From Natronomonas sp. (GTDB lineage: Archaea; Halobacteriota; Halobacteria; Halobacteriales; Haloarculaceae), in the NCBI RefSeq assembly GCF_028274965.1, contig NZ_JAQCNO010000048.1:62001-126000 (forward strand): a stretch of DNA of 64,000 nt, read 5' to 3'. Position 1 is the stretch's first letter; every line of letters begins with the position of its first letter. This document shows, one piece after another, positions 1 to 8,723 of this stretch. Under the pieces are notes generated by a model. It searched no databases. It was not told the origin of the DNA and saw only the letters and a program-made list of their open reading frames with translations. The translations under genes were made by a program, and so were the position numbers.

Positions 1-2096
1 ACGCCGGGACGTTCGTCAAGGACGCCGACGAGGAGATCATCAACGACCTCGACGCGAAGGGACTGCTTCTCGCCTCGGAGACCCACCACCACGACTACGG
101 CCACTGTTGGCGCTGCGACACCGGCATCGTCCAGATGGTCACCGACCAGTGGTTCATCACCGTCACGGACATCAAAGAGCAGCTGCTCGAGAACATGGAG
201 GACAGCGAGTGGTACCCCCGGGAGGCCCGGGACAACCGCTTCCGCGATTTCATCGAGGACTCCCCGGACTGGAACGTCTCCAGGCAGCGCTACTGGGGGA
301 TCCCGATCCCGATCTGGGTCCCCGAGGGCTGGGCGGGCGACGTCGAGAACGCGATCGTCGTCGGGACCCGGGAGGAACTCGCCGAGCGGGTCGACCAGTC
401 GATCGACCCCGAGACGGTCGACCTCCACAAGGACACGGTCGACGAGCTGACCATCACCGAGGACGGGGTCACGCACACGCGTGTCCCGGACGTCTTCGAC
501 GTCTGGCTCGACTCCTCGGTCGCCTCGTGGGGGACGATCGGCTACCCGGGCGACGAGGAGTCCTTCGAGGAGCTGTGGCCCGCCGACCTGATCATGGAGG
601 CCCACGACCAGACCCGCGGGTGGTTCTGGTCCCAACTCGGGATGGGCAGCGCCGCCCTCGACGAGGTGCCCTACGAGAACGTCCTCATGCACGGGTGGGC
701 GCTCGCGGAGGACGGCCGGAAGATGTCGAAGTCGATCGGCAACATCGTCGCGCCGCAGGAGGCGATCGAGCGCCACGGGGCGGACCCGATGCGGCTGTTC
801 CTGTTGAACCAGAACCCCCAGGGCGACGACATGCGCTTTTCGTGGGACGAGATGCAGAACCGCCAGCGGGACCTGAACATCCTCTGGAACGTGTTCCGGT
901 TCCCGCTGCCGTACATGCGGATGGACGGGTTCGACCCCGGCGCCGTGTCGGTGGCGACGGCGGAGTTAGAGACCGTCGACGGGTGGCTGCTCTCGCGGCT
1001 CCAGTCGGTGACCGCCGAGATGACAGACCAGTGGGAGGCCTACAGACAGGACAAGGCCCTCGACGCGCTGCTCGAGTTCGTCGTCGAGGACGTCTCGCGG
1101 TTCTACGTGCAGGTCGTCCGCGAGCGGATGTGGGCCGAACGCGAGTCGGCGAGCAAGACGGCCGCCTACGCGACGCTGTATCACGTCCTCTCCGAGACGA
1201 CGAAGCTGCTGGCGCCCTTCGCCCCGTTCGTCGCCGAGGAGATCTACGGCACGCTGAGTGGCGACGACGGCCACCCGACGGTCCACATGTGCGAGTGGCC
1301 CGCCGTCGACGAGCGGTTCCACGACCCCGAACTGGAGACCGACATCGGCGTGATCGAGGCGGTCGAGGAGGCCGGATCGAACGCCCGACAGCAGGCCGAA
1401 CGGAAGCTCCGGTGGCCCGTCACGCGGGTCGTCGTCGCGGCCGACGACGAGCGGGCCGCCGAGGCGGTCGACAGACACAGGGGGCTGCTCAGAGACCGGC
1501 TCAACGCCCGCGAGATCGAACTCGTCGGCCCGGACGCCGAGTGGAGCGAACTCTCCTACGCCGCCCGCGCGGACATGTCGGTGCTCGGCCCCGAGTTCGG
1601 CGGGGCGGCCGGCGAGATCATGGACGCGATCAACGCGGTCTCGATCGATGAGCCGGACCTCGGGGCGCTCGTCGAGGCCGTCGGCGAGGAGTTGGGCCGC
1701 GACGTGGCGTTGACCGAGGAGATGGTGTCGTTCAACGCGGAGACGCCGGCGGGCGTCGAGGGGACCGCCTTCGGCGTCGACGGCGAGGACCGAGGGGTCG
1801 TCTACGTCGACACGGCGCTGACCGAGGACATCGAAAGCGAGGGCTACGCCCGCGAGGTCATCCGCCGGATACAGGAGATGCGGAAGGAACTCGACCTCGA
1901 CATCGAGCGGGAGATCCGCGTCGATCTGGACGTCCGCGACGAGCGGGTCGCCGGGCTCGTCGATCGGCACCGCGATCTCGTCGCCGGCGAGGTCCGGGCG
2001 GCGGAGTTCGGGGCCGTCGAGGGCGGCCACGAGCGGGTGTGGGACGTCGAGTCGGTCGACATGCACATATCGATCGAGCCCGTCCCGACGGCGTGA
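1..2096 (+). CDS. ileS: Isoleucyl-tRNA synthetase, C-terminal part (5' end outside window)
   Basis: Charges tRNA-Ile with isoleucine in the cytoplasm. The reading frame is already open at base 3, so the Rossmann HIGH region lies before the window. Visible are a GHCWRCDT segment near bases 97-120, typical of the IleS catalytic half, the KMSKS signature at 720-734 followed by IGNIVAP, and then the anticodon-binding and C-terminal domains. The stop TGA at 2094-2096 overlaps by one base the ATG of the next gene (TGATG), so the secreted-protein gene behind it may be co-transcribed. No frameshift is visible. The family call is secure because of KMSKS and the extended similarity to archaeal/eukaryotic IleS. 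Confidence 0.97.
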   Translation, partial: AGTFVKDADEEIINDLDAKGLLLASETHHHDYGHCWRCDTGIVQMVTDQWFITVTDIKEQLLENMEDSEWYPREARDNRFRDFIEDSPDWNVSRQRYWGIPIPIWVPEGWAGDVENAIVVGTREELAERVDQSIDPETVDLHKDTVDELTITEDGVTHTRVPDVFDVWLDSSVASWGTIGYPGDEESFEELWPADLIMEAHDQTRGWFWSQLGMGSAALDEVPYENVLMHGWALAEDGRKMSKSIGNIVAPQEAIERHGADPMRLFLLNQNPQGDDMRFSWDEMQNRQRDLNILWNVFRFPLPYMRMDGFDPGAVSVATAELETVDGWLLSRLQSVTAEMTDQWEAYRQDKALDALLEFVVEDVSRFYVQVVRERMWAERESASKTAAYATLYHVLSETTKLLAPFAPFVAEEIYGTLSGDDGHPTVHMCEWPAVDERFHDPELETDIGVIEAVEEAGSNARQQAERKLRWPVTRVVVAADDERAAEAVDRHRGLLRDRLNAREIELVGPDAEWSELSYAARADMSVLGPEFGGAAGEIMDAINAVSIDEPDLGALVEAVGEELGRDVALTEEMVSFNAETPAGVEGTAFGVDGEDRGVVYVDTALTEDIESEGYAREVIRRIQEMRKELDLDIEREIRVDLDVRDERVAGLVDRHRDLVAGEVRAAEFGAVEGGHERVWDVESVDMHISIEPVPTA

Positions 2097-4015
2097 TGCG
2101 ACGCTCGGTCCTCGTCCTCGTCGTGGGGTTTTGCTGTCTGTTGGGGGTTGTGGGGGCCGTTTCGACGCCGGTCGCCGGGGCGGCGGGCGACGTCGGGATC
2201 GAAAACGCGCTCTCGGAGTCGGCGAGCGACGACCGGATCGACGTCGAAACGCGGGTGTCGGTTCCCGAGTCGACGACCGAACTCGAGATCACGCTCCCCG
2301 AGGGATCGGACGTCACCGACCTCGATGGGTTCGAACGGGTCGACACGCGGACCTACGAGTGGACGGGGACGACGGCCGAACCGAGCGTCGGATACGAGTA
2401 CGAGGGCACGGTCCGCGGGACCCGCGGCGACCGCGAGGGCGTCCGGTTCGTCGTCGCCGACGGGTGGGCGCTGGTTCGGACGCCGAGCGTCGGCGTCTCC
2501 TGGCGGACGACGGACGAGGACTCCGAGGTCGTCCGGCGGAACACGGTGACGGGCGAGGGGATCGCGAGCACGCACATGGCGTACCTCGGTCCCTACGCCG
2601 AACACACCGGGGCGGCCGCGGGCCAGACGTTCCGTCTCGTCGTGCCGGCGGCCGCCGATCTCCGGGCGGACCCCGAGGACGTGATCGCACGACTAGAGTC
2701 CGCCGCCGAGCGGCTCTCGATCGGCGACCCGACCGAGAGCGTGTTCGTCGTCGCGGCTCCGACGGCCGAGCACACCTGGGTCTCGGCGGGCGTCCAGCGC
2801 GGCGACGGCGGCGACATGTGGGTCCGCGACGCCGAGGCGATCGGGACGAACCGCGACACGTGGGTCCACGAGTACGTCCACACCCGTCAGCGGTACGAGC
2901 CGGCCCCGGAAACGCGCTGGACGATCGAGGGGATGGCCGACTACTACGCCGCGCTGTTGTCCTACGAGGCCGGGGCGATCGGGTACGATGGGTTCGCGGA
3001 CAAACTCGAAGCGGGGGCGGACGCGGAGTACGACGGCGTCCGTCTCGCGGACCCGGGGACGTGGGCGGGGACGGACGCCGATTACGACCGCGGCGCGCTG
3101 GTGTTCGCCCACCTCGACCGCCGGCTCCGGGCGGTCGGGACCACCCTGGATGCGGTCCTCGCGGGGGTGAACGGCCCCGAGGCGGCGTTGACACAGCGGG
3201 CGTTCCTCGGCGAGATCGAGCGGGCCGGCGGCGAGGAGATCCGCGAGGAGGCCGAACGCTACGCGGAGACGACCGAGGCGCCGCCGATCCCGACCCGAAG
3301 CGAACACGTCGCCGCCTTCGGCGGGCCGGACGTCCGGTACTCGATCGAGGGGACGACGGTGTCGGGGCCCTACCGCAACCGCACGGCCGGCGACGCCCCG
3401 CGGCTCGTCGTCGGCGAGACGCTCACGGCGACGCTCGGCGTCGAGAACCTCGGGTCGGACGCGGGGCCGTTCGACGCCGCGTTCCGCGTTGAGGACCGCA
3501 CGGTCGCGAGCGAGTCCGGCCGACTCGCCCCCGGGGAGACGGCCTCGCTGTCGCTCGGGCACGCCTTCGAGACGCCCGGCAGCTTCGACGTTTCGATCGG
3601 CGGCGAGCGGCGTTCGGTGACGGTCGAGCGACCGGCCGGAGTCCGCGTGACCGCGATCGAGGCCGACCCCGAGTCGGCCGCGGTAGGCGAGTCGATCGCG
3701 GTGCGGGCGACCGTCGTATCGACCGCCGACCGCCCGGGGGCCGGCGACGTGGCGTTCGCCGTCGACGGGGAGCCGGTTGCGAACCGGTCGGTCCGGGTCG
3801 GGGAGGAGCCGATAACGGTCGAGACGACCGTCTCCTTCGACGAGCGCGGGCGCTATGCGGTCTCGGCGGGCGATCGATCGACGACGGTCGCGGTCGGGGA
3901 GTCGGCGGAGACGGGCGGGGACGGGTCGGTCGGTATCGAGGACCAACCCGGCGGCGGCGTCGGCGTTGCACTCGCCGCGCTGGCCGCGTTCGCACTGTTA
4001 GCAGCGAGACGCTGA
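2096..4015 (+). CDS. Secreted gluzincin-like (HEYVH) protein with CARDB-like repeats and C-terminal sorting-type anchor
   Basis: A 639-residue exported protein. I chose the ATG at 2096, which overlaps the ileS stop and is followed at once by a signal peptide (MRRSVLVLVVGF, then a hydrophobic run ending at AGA). Around residues 260-290 are HEYVHTRQRY and, later, EGMADYYAA, which fit the HEXXH...E zinc site of gluzincin metallopeptidases. The C-terminal half holds two beta-sandwich stretches resembling CARDB/Ig-like repeats. The end is acidic, then PGGGVG, a hydrophobic segment and AARR, like a PGF-CTERM archaeosortase tail but with PGG in place of PGF. Protease activity is inferred; the substrate is unknown. 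Confidence 0.8.
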   Translation: MRRSVLVLVVGFCCLLGVVGAVSTPVAGAAGDVGIENALSESASDDRIDVETRVSVPESTTELEITLPEGSDVTDLDGFERVDTRTYEWTGTTAEPSVGYEYEGTVRGTRGDREGVRFVVADGWALVRTPSVGVSWRTTDEDSEVVRRNTVTGEGIASTHMAYLGPYAEHTGAAAGQTFRLVVPAAADLRADPEDVIARLESAAERLSIGDPTESVFVVAAPTAEHTWVSAGVQRGDGGDMWVRDAEAIGTNRDTWVHEYVHTRQRYEPAPETRWTIEGMADYYAALLSYEAGAIGYDGFADKLEAGADAEYDGVRLADPGTWAGTDADYDRGALVFAHLDRRLRAVGTTLDAVLAGVNGPEAALTQRAFLGEIERAGGEEIREEAERYAETTEAPPIPTRSEHVAAFGGPDVRYSIEGTTVSGPYRNRTAGDAPRLVVGETLTATLGVENLGSDAGPFDAAFRVEDRTVASESGRLAPGETASLSLGHAFETPGSFDVSIGGERRSVTVERPAGVRVTAIEADPESAAVGESIAVRATVVSTADRPGAGDVAFAVDGEPVANRSVRVGEEPITVETTVSFDERGRYAVSAGDRSTTVAVGESAETGGDGSVGIEDQPGGGVGVALAALAAFALLAARR

Positions 4016-4075
4016 GCCGATAGGTGCGACACCGCTAGACGCCACCGCCACCGACGCCGACCTGGGGAGCGAGAG

Positions 4076-4909
4076 TCACAGCGTCTCGGCGACCGCCGGG
4101 GCGACCGAGACGGCCGAGGCGGCCCGTTCGATCGTGTCCGTCCCGTAGACCGCCTCAACGCCGGCGGTCGCGAGTTTCGTGCGGGCGTTGGCGGCGAGCA
4201 TCGGGTGGACGCAGGTCACGAACACGCGGGTCGGATCCGAGAGCTGTTCGATCGCCGTGCTCATCGTCGATCCGGTCGCGACGATGTCGTCGACCAACAC
4301 CACGTCGCGGCCCGCGGTATCGGCGTCGCTCGGCCGGACGTCGACGTCGGTATCGGAGTGTCTGATCTTCTCGAAGTAGTCTGTCTCGCCGCGGCCGTAG
4401 GCGTCGCGGACCGTCCTCGCGAGTTCGACCGCGCCGGCGTCCGGCGAGAGAAAAAGCGGGTCCGAAAGCGCCGGCAGCGGCTCAGCGAGCCGACCGGCTG
4501 CGTCGACGGCCGCACACGGCACGTCGAAAAAATCACACACGCTTCGCTCGTGGGGGTTGACCGTCAGGACGCGGTCGGCGCCGGTCGAAATCGACCGCGC
4601 CATCGCCCGCGCCGAGACCGGCTGTCCGGGGTCGAACGCCTCGTCCTGTCTGGCGTAGCCCATGTACGGCAGGACGGTCACGACCTCCGAGGCCCGCGAG
4701 GCGGCGGCGTCCTGTAGCTGGAGCAACTCGACGTGTTCGGCGTCCGAGACCGTCGAGGCGACCACGACGGCGCGCTCGGCGCTGTCGGGGACCCGAACGA
4801 GCGTTTCGCCGTCGGCGAACCAGTCGTACTCGACGGCCGCGAGCGGTTCGTCGAGTTCCGCTGCGAGCGCCGCCGCGAGTTCCTGTGAGGCGGATCCCGG
4901 GACGATCAT
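4076..4909 (-). CDS. prs: Ribose-phosphate pyrophosphokinase
   Basis: Makes PRPP from ribose 5-phosphate and ATP for nucleotide, histidine and tryptophan synthesis. The protein has 277 residues, the short archaeal length. The PRPP-binding motif DVVLVDDIVATGST is at residues 202-215, and the ATP-binding region with YARQDEAF is at 85-92. The metal-site histidine is in NPHERS near 120. The ATG at 4909 is preceded on its strand by a TATA-like CGGTTTAGCC near 4932-4942, at leaderless distance. It is transcribed alone, with its 3' end facing the secreted-protein gene and 60 bp between them. Confidence 0.95.
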   Translation of the reverse strand: MIVPGSASQELAAALAAELDEPLAAVEYDWFADGETLVRVPDSAERAVVVASTVSDAEHVELLQLQDAAASRASEVVTVLPYMGYARQDEAFDPGQPVSARAMARSISTGADRVLTVNPHERSVCDFFDVPCAAVDAAGRLAEPLPALSDPLFLSPDAGAVELARTVRDAYGRGETDYFEKIRHSDTDVDVRPSDADTAGRDVVLVDDIVATGSTMSTAIEQLSDPTRVFVTCVHPMLAANARTKLATAGVEAVYGTDTIERAASAVSVAPAVAETL

Positions 4910-5027
4910 GCGCGCAGGTCGGTCCCCCGGGGCTAAACCGGTTTTCGTTCGTCGGCCGGCGGGGACCCGGAACCGGCGGGAATAGAGCAGGAAGATGACG
5001 GGGACGGAGACGCCCGCGCACGCCCCC

Positions 5028-5903
5028 TCAGCGCTCGCGGACGACGACGAACTGCGCGAGGTCCCGGAGGTACTCCGCGGCGGTGCCCTCGCCGACGGCG
5101 GCCCGCGAGAGCGACGCGAGGGCGGCCTCTGACTCCGAGCGCGCCAGTGAGTTCGCCTCCTCGGGGTCCATGCCCGTGATGCGGACGAGGGAGGGCCGGC
5201 CCATCGCCTCGTCGCGCCCCGTCGGTTTGCCGAGCGCGTCCGCGTCGGCCGTCTCGTCGAGGACGTCGTCGCGGATCTGAAAGGCGATGCCGACGCGTTC
5301 GGCGTAGCGCCCGAAGGCCTCGGTCGCGTCGGCGTCGGCGTCGGCCGCGATCGCGCCGAGTTCGGCGGCCGCCCGGAACAGCGCCCCGGTCTTGCGGCGG
5401 GCGAGGTCCATGTACTCCGCCTCGGTCCCCGGCCGCGAAACGAGTTCGGTCGCCTCGCCCTCCCCGAGTTCGACCATCGCCTCGGCGACGGTTTCCATCG
5501 CGCGCTCGTCGGCGCCGAAAAGCGAGAACGCCTCCCCGAGTAAGCCGTCGCTGGTCGCGATGGCGGGGCCGTACCCGAACGCCGCCCACGTGCTCTCGAC
5601 GCCGCGTCTGCGTTCGGACTCGTCGATGATGTCGTCGACGACGAGCGAGGCGTTGTGGACGAGTTCGATCCCGACGGCGAAGTCGATCGCGGCGGCGGAG
5701 GGCGCCGACTCGCGGCCGTCCTCGCCGGCCAACTCGCCGCCGGCGGCCTCGAACGACAGAAGCGTCACCATCGGCCGGACGCGCTTGCCGCCGGACAGCG
5801 AGACGTGCTCCAGACGCTCCGTCATCGCGTCCGGTTCGGTGCCCTCGAGGACGGCCTCCAGCCGCGACTCGATGAGCCCCCGACGGCGCTCGAGGTACTC
5901 CAT
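5028..5903 (-). CDS. idsA: Short-/medium-chain isoprenyl diphosphate synthase (GGPP/FPP synthase type)
   Basis: Condenses isopentenyl diphosphate with allylic diphosphates to supply C20 (or C15/C25) chains for archaeal ether lipids. Of 291 residues; the first aspartate-rich motif DDIID is at 90-94 and the second, DDVLD, near 218-222. SGGKRVRP at 38-45 is the conserved IPP-binding region. The start at 5903 (MEYLERRRGL) was chosen; an in-frame ATG 111 bases upstream would add a Pro/Arg-rich head unlike the family. It lies divergent from the adenylate-forming-like gene with about 110 bp between. The exact product chain length cannot be read from the motif alone. Confidence 0.92.
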   Translation of the reverse strand: MEYLERRRGLIESRLEAVLEGTEPDAMTERLEHVSLSGGKRVRPMVTLLSFEAAGGELAGEDGRESAPSAAAIDFAVGIELVHNASLVVDDIIDESERRRGVESTWAAFGYGPAIATSDGLLGEAFSLFGADERAMETVAEAMVELGEGEATELVSRPGTEAEYMDLARRKTGALFRAAAELGAIAADADADATEAFGRYAERVGIAFQIRDDVLDETADADALGKPTGRDEAMGRPSLVRITGMDPEEANSLARSESEAALASLSRAAVGEGTAAEYLRDLAQFVVVRER

Positions 5904-5982
5904 ACCGAGGGTACGGGAGGTCTCGGGAAGTACGTGACGGATGCGCCAGGGGGTCCGTGGCGGGCGGTTCTCCGAGGGGTGC

Positions 5983-5989
5983 GTATATA
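5983..5989 (+). promoter_or_regulatory. TATA box for the adenylate-forming-enzyme-like gene
   Basis: GTATATA centred 27 bp before the ATG at 6013. This spacing is what a leaderless haloarchaeal transcript would show, and it supports the 6013 start over the in-frame ATG at 5941. Confidence 0.7.
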
Positions 5990-6012
5990 CCGCCGACGGA
6001 CCTACCGCGGGC

Positions 6013-6711
6013 ATGGACGTACTCGGCGACGCGATCGCGCGCGATCGGCGCTCGGACGCGACGGCCCTCGTCGCCCCGGCCTGCGAGCGGCGCTACGACT
6101 ACCGCCGGTTCTGTACGAGCGCCTGGAAGGCGGGGAACTTCTTCAAACTCATCGGCGTCAGGAGCGGGGTCGGCGTCGCCGTCGCCGACGATCCGCTCCC
6201 GGAGCCGGTGGTGACGCTTTACGGCGCGGCGTCGCTGGGCGCCATCGTGGAGTTCGGGCCCGACGACGCGATCGGGGCGGACGTCCGGGCGGTCGTCGTC
6301 CCGGCCGCCGGGGCCGAGGCGTACGCGTTCGGCCCGGAGACGAAACAGGTCGTCTACGGCGACCCGCCGGCCGACCCGTCGGTGTCGTACTTCGAGCGGG
6401 ACGTCTGGAGCGAGAACCCGACGGAGCCCCCGGACCGCGTCGCGCCCGGGGACCCGCTGTTGGAGAGCGGCGGCCGCGTCTACACCCACGAGGAACTGCT
6501 CGGGGCGGCGCGGACGGTCATCGATCGCCACGGGATCGGTCCCGACAGCGCCGTCGCCGTCAGGGGGTCGTTCGACGACCCGACGGTCGTCGCCGCGGGC
6601 CTCGTCGCCCCGATCGTCGCCGGGGCGCGAGTCGTGATCGGGCCGGGCGCAGAGGGCGCGGTGGTCGTCGGCGGGCCCGAGGACGACGTCGGCGCGCTGG
6701 AGATCGGTTAG
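6013..6711 (+). CDS. Short protein resembling part of an acyl-CoA/acetyl-CoA synthetase (adenylate-forming superfamily)
   Basis: A 232-residue soluble protein. The first half (MDVLGDAIARDRR, FKLIGVRSGVGVAV, YGAASLGAIVEF) reads like the N-terminal region of AMP-forming acyl-CoA ligases, where the protein opposes access to the acyl and nucleotide sites. The second half has an HGIGPDSAVAVRG segment that again resembles the start of an adenylation domain. The Gly/Ser/Thr-rich ATP loop and the YxxTE motif that carry the chemistry are absent, and the length is about one third to one half of the family. It could be a regulator, a scaffold or a decayed enzyme conserved in this lineage. A good promoter and intact frame argue against a pseudogene. 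Confidence 0.55.
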   Translation: MDVLGDAIARDRRSDATALVAPACERRYDYRRFCTSAWKAGNFFKLIGVRSGVGVAVADDPLPEPVVTLYGAASLGAIVEFGPDDAIGADVRAVVVPAAGAEAYAFGPETKQVVYGDPPADPSVSYFERDVWSENPTEPPDRVAPGDPLLESGGRVYTHEELLGAARTVIDRHGIGPDSAVAVRGSFDDPTVVAAGLVAPIVAGARVVIGPGAEGAVVVGGPEDDVGALEIG

Positions 6712-6839
6712 CGCGGCCGCCCGACGGCCTCCTGGGCCGCGAGTCGTCGGGACGAGACGCGGACGGTGCGGAGGCGTCGAAAGGACGGCGTCGGGGTGCG
6801 TCCGCAAACGGTTTGTCCGAGCGAGCGCTACCGCTGACG

Positions 6840-7259
6840 ATGGCTTCACGACGCGCGATCGCGCCGGCCGAGGAGGTCCCCGAGGAGACGACGCATCTCG
6901 TTACGCTCCGGGAGGCCGAGTCCGGTGAGGAACGCGAGGCGATCTTGGTCCGGAGCGACGGCGACGTCCACGCGTGGCTGAACTACTGTCAGCACTACAC
7001 GCACATCGCGATCGACAAGGGGTCGGGCGCGGAGATGCGCGGCGGCGAGCTCATCTGTGAGAACCACGGCGCGTACTTCGAGTCCGACAGCGGTCTGTGC
7101 ACGTTCGGGCCCTGCGAGGGGGCGTACCTCAACCGCGTCTCGGTCGCCGTCGAGGACGGAACGGTGTATCTGACCGACGACGACTACGAGTTCCTCCGGG
7201 CGGGGCCGATCGAGACCGACGACGCCGACAGGGGATCGACGTCGAACTACAAGTTCTGA
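6840..7259 (+). CDS. Rieske-type [2Fe-2S] protein
   Basis: A 139-residue soluble ferredoxin-like protein with the Rieske ligand pattern: Cys50-Gln-His52 and Cys73-Glu-Asn-His76, followed by the Pro-loop-like HGAYFESDSGLC. There is no transmembrane helix and no Tat signal, so it is not the cytochrome bc1 subunit; it resembles stand-alone Rieske ferredoxins that feed electrons to oxygenases or reductases. The ATG at 6840 is chosen because the frame before it is low-information shadow coding. An ACGGTTTGTCC element near 6812 could be a weak TATA. The partner oxidoreductase is not in the neighbourhood. Confidence 0.88.
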   Translation: MASRRAIAPAEEVPEETTHLVTLREAESGEEREAILVRSDGDVHAWLNYCQHYTHIAIDKGSGAEMRGGELICENHGAYFESDSGLCTFGPCEGAYLNRVSVAVEDGTVYLTDDDYEFLRAGPIETDDADRGSTSNYKF

Positions 7260-7269
7260 GCCGGTCGTC

Positions 7270-8148
7270 TCAGCCGCCGTAACAGCGCCGCTCGACGAGT
7301 TCGTCGTAGGCCGCCCGGAGCGCTCCGGTGACCGGACCGCCGCCGACCTCGCGCTCGCCGAGGCGGGCGATCGGTCTGATCTCCCAGGTCGTGTTCGTCA
7401 GAAACGCCTCGTCGGCGTCACAGATTCGTTCGACGGCGTAGCGCCCGGTCTCGACCGTGAGGCCGGCCCGCTCGGCGAGTTCGATCGTCGTCTCGCGGGT
7501 GATCCCCGGGAGGACGGAGCCGAGTTCGGGCGTCCGGAGCGCGCCGTCCTCGACGAAAAAGACGTTGCTCGTCGCCCCCTCGGCGGCGCAGCCGTCGGTG
7601 TCGCACATGAGCGCCTCGTCGGCGTCGCGCCCCCGGAGTTCGAGACGGGCCAAGATCCCGTTGAGGTAGTTGTGCGTCTTCGCGCCCGCCGGCAGCGCCG
7701 CGTCGGGAACGCGCCGCGTTCGGACGCGCTCGACCGCCGCCGGGGCGTCCCAGACCGGGTCGCCGGCGGTTCCGCCCCGCTGGAGGCTGTCGACGTAGAC
7801 GACGACCGTCGGGTCCACGCGCTCGTCGGGGGTCAGCTTGCCCGGTTGGACGCCGCGGGTCACCGAGACCCGGAGGTACGCCTCCGAGAGGCCGTTCGCG
7901 GCGAGCGTCTCGTCGATCCGGTCGTCGATGTCCTCCGGCACGGCGTCGGCCATCCCGAGCGCCTCGCAGGTGCGGCGCAGTCGGGAGCGGTGTCGGTCCC
8001 ACAGAAAGACCCGGCCGCCGTAGACCCGACAGGTCTCGAAGGCGCCGTCGCCGTACCGGAACCCCCTGTCGTCGACGCTGACGGTCGCCTCGCCGCGGTC
8101 GATCAACTCGCCGTCGACGTGGTACTGGATCGTCAGGCCGCCTCGCAC
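7270..8148 (-). CDS. pabC: Aminodeoxychorismate lyase / class IV aminotransferase
   Basis: Class IV PLP enzyme of 292 residues. As third gene behind pabB and pabA it is best read as the lyase that turns 4-amino-4-deoxychorismate into p-aminobenzoate and pyruvate; a branched-chain aminotransferase activity is the alternative. Seen are YHVDGELI and RGFRYGDGAFET near the N terminus, the PLP-lysine region AGAKTHNYLNG, and TSNVFF followed later by LPGITR, all class IV hallmarks. The start is uncertain: GTG at 8148 lies in a GGAGGTG Shine-Dalgarno-like sequence, so translation may begin at the in-frame CTG (8136) that overlaps the pabA stop as CTGA. Confidence 0.8.
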   Translation of the reverse strand: MRGGLTIQYHVDGELIDRGEATVSVDDRGFRYGDGAFETCRVYGGRVFLWDRHRSRLRRTCEALGMADAVPEDIDDRIDETLAANGLSEAYLRVSVTRGVQPGKLTPDERVDPTVVVYVDSLQRGGTAGDPVWDAPAAVERVRTRRVPDAALPAGAKTHNYLNGILARLELRGRDADEALMCDTDGCAAEGATSNVFFVEDGALRTPELGSVLPGITRETTIELAERAGLTVETGRYAVERICDADEAFLTNTTWEIRPIARLGEREVGGGPVTGALRAAYDELVERRCYGG

Positions 8149-8723
8149 CTCCGGCAGAACGTTTCGATCATCGCCTCCCCGGCGTCCGTGAGGACGCTCT
8201 CGGGGTGGAACTGGACGCCCGAGTGCGGCTTCTCCTTGTGTCGGACGCCCATGACGACGCCGCCGTCGGCGTCCGTGCGCGCGGTTTCGACGAGTTCCTC
8301 GGGGAGCGTCCCGTCGGCGACGGCCAGGGAGTGATACCGGCCGACCTCGAAGCGCTCGGGGAGGCCCCCGAAGACGCCGGCCCCGTCGTGGGTCACCACG
8401 GAGGGCTTGCCGTGGACGACCGCCGGGGCGCGGCCGACGGCGGCGCCGTTGGCGGCACAGAGCGCCTGGTGGCCGAGACAGACCCCGAGCGTGGGGTACG
8501 ACAGCGACTCGAAGATCGGGACCGACACGCCGGCCTCCGCCGGCGTCCCCGGCCCGGGCGAGACCACGATCCCGTCGGGGTCGAGATCGCGGATCCCGGC
8601 GACGTCGATGGCGTCGTTTCGCCTGACGACGACCTCGGCGTGGACGCCGACGTACTGGACGAGGTTGTACACGAACGAGTCGTAGTTGTCGACGACGAGG
8701 ACGGTGGGTCGCTCTGTGCTCAC
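8133..8723 (-). CDS. pabA: Class I glutamine amidotransferase (aminodeoxychorismate/anthranilate synthase component II)
   Basis: Releases ammonia from glutamine and delivers it to the chorismate-binding partner. The 196 residues are full length for the family. [11 protein letters not shown] is at 13-23, the nucleophile Cys82 is in GVCLGHQ, and His172/Glu174 in QFHPES complete the triad. Its ATG at 8723 overlaps the pabB stop by four bases, so the two subunits are translationally coupled. The neighbours pabB and pabC favour the folate/PABA role over tryptophan synthesis, but a TrpG role cannot be excluded from this protein alone. Confidence 0.9.
   Translation of the reverse strand: MSTERPTVLVVDNYDSFVYNLVQYVGVHAEVVVRRNDAIDVAGIRDLDPDGIVVSPGPGTPAEAGVSVPIFESLSYPTLGVCLGHQALCAANGAAVGRAPAVVHGKPSVVTHDGAGVFGGLPERFEVGRYHSLAVADGTLPEELVETARTDADGGVVMGVRHKEKPHSGVQFHPESVLTDAGEAMIETFCRRCEAA

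Noticed and set aside
107-1651. 514-codon frame inside ileS in another phase
   Set aside because: Arg/Pro-rich shadow of the ileS frame; KMSKS and the anticodon-binding region lie in the annotated frame.
5655-6839. Extended N terminus for the Rieske protein
   Set aside because: The frame is open far upstream but runs through two other genes. The Rieske fold needs only the 139 residues from ATG 6840.
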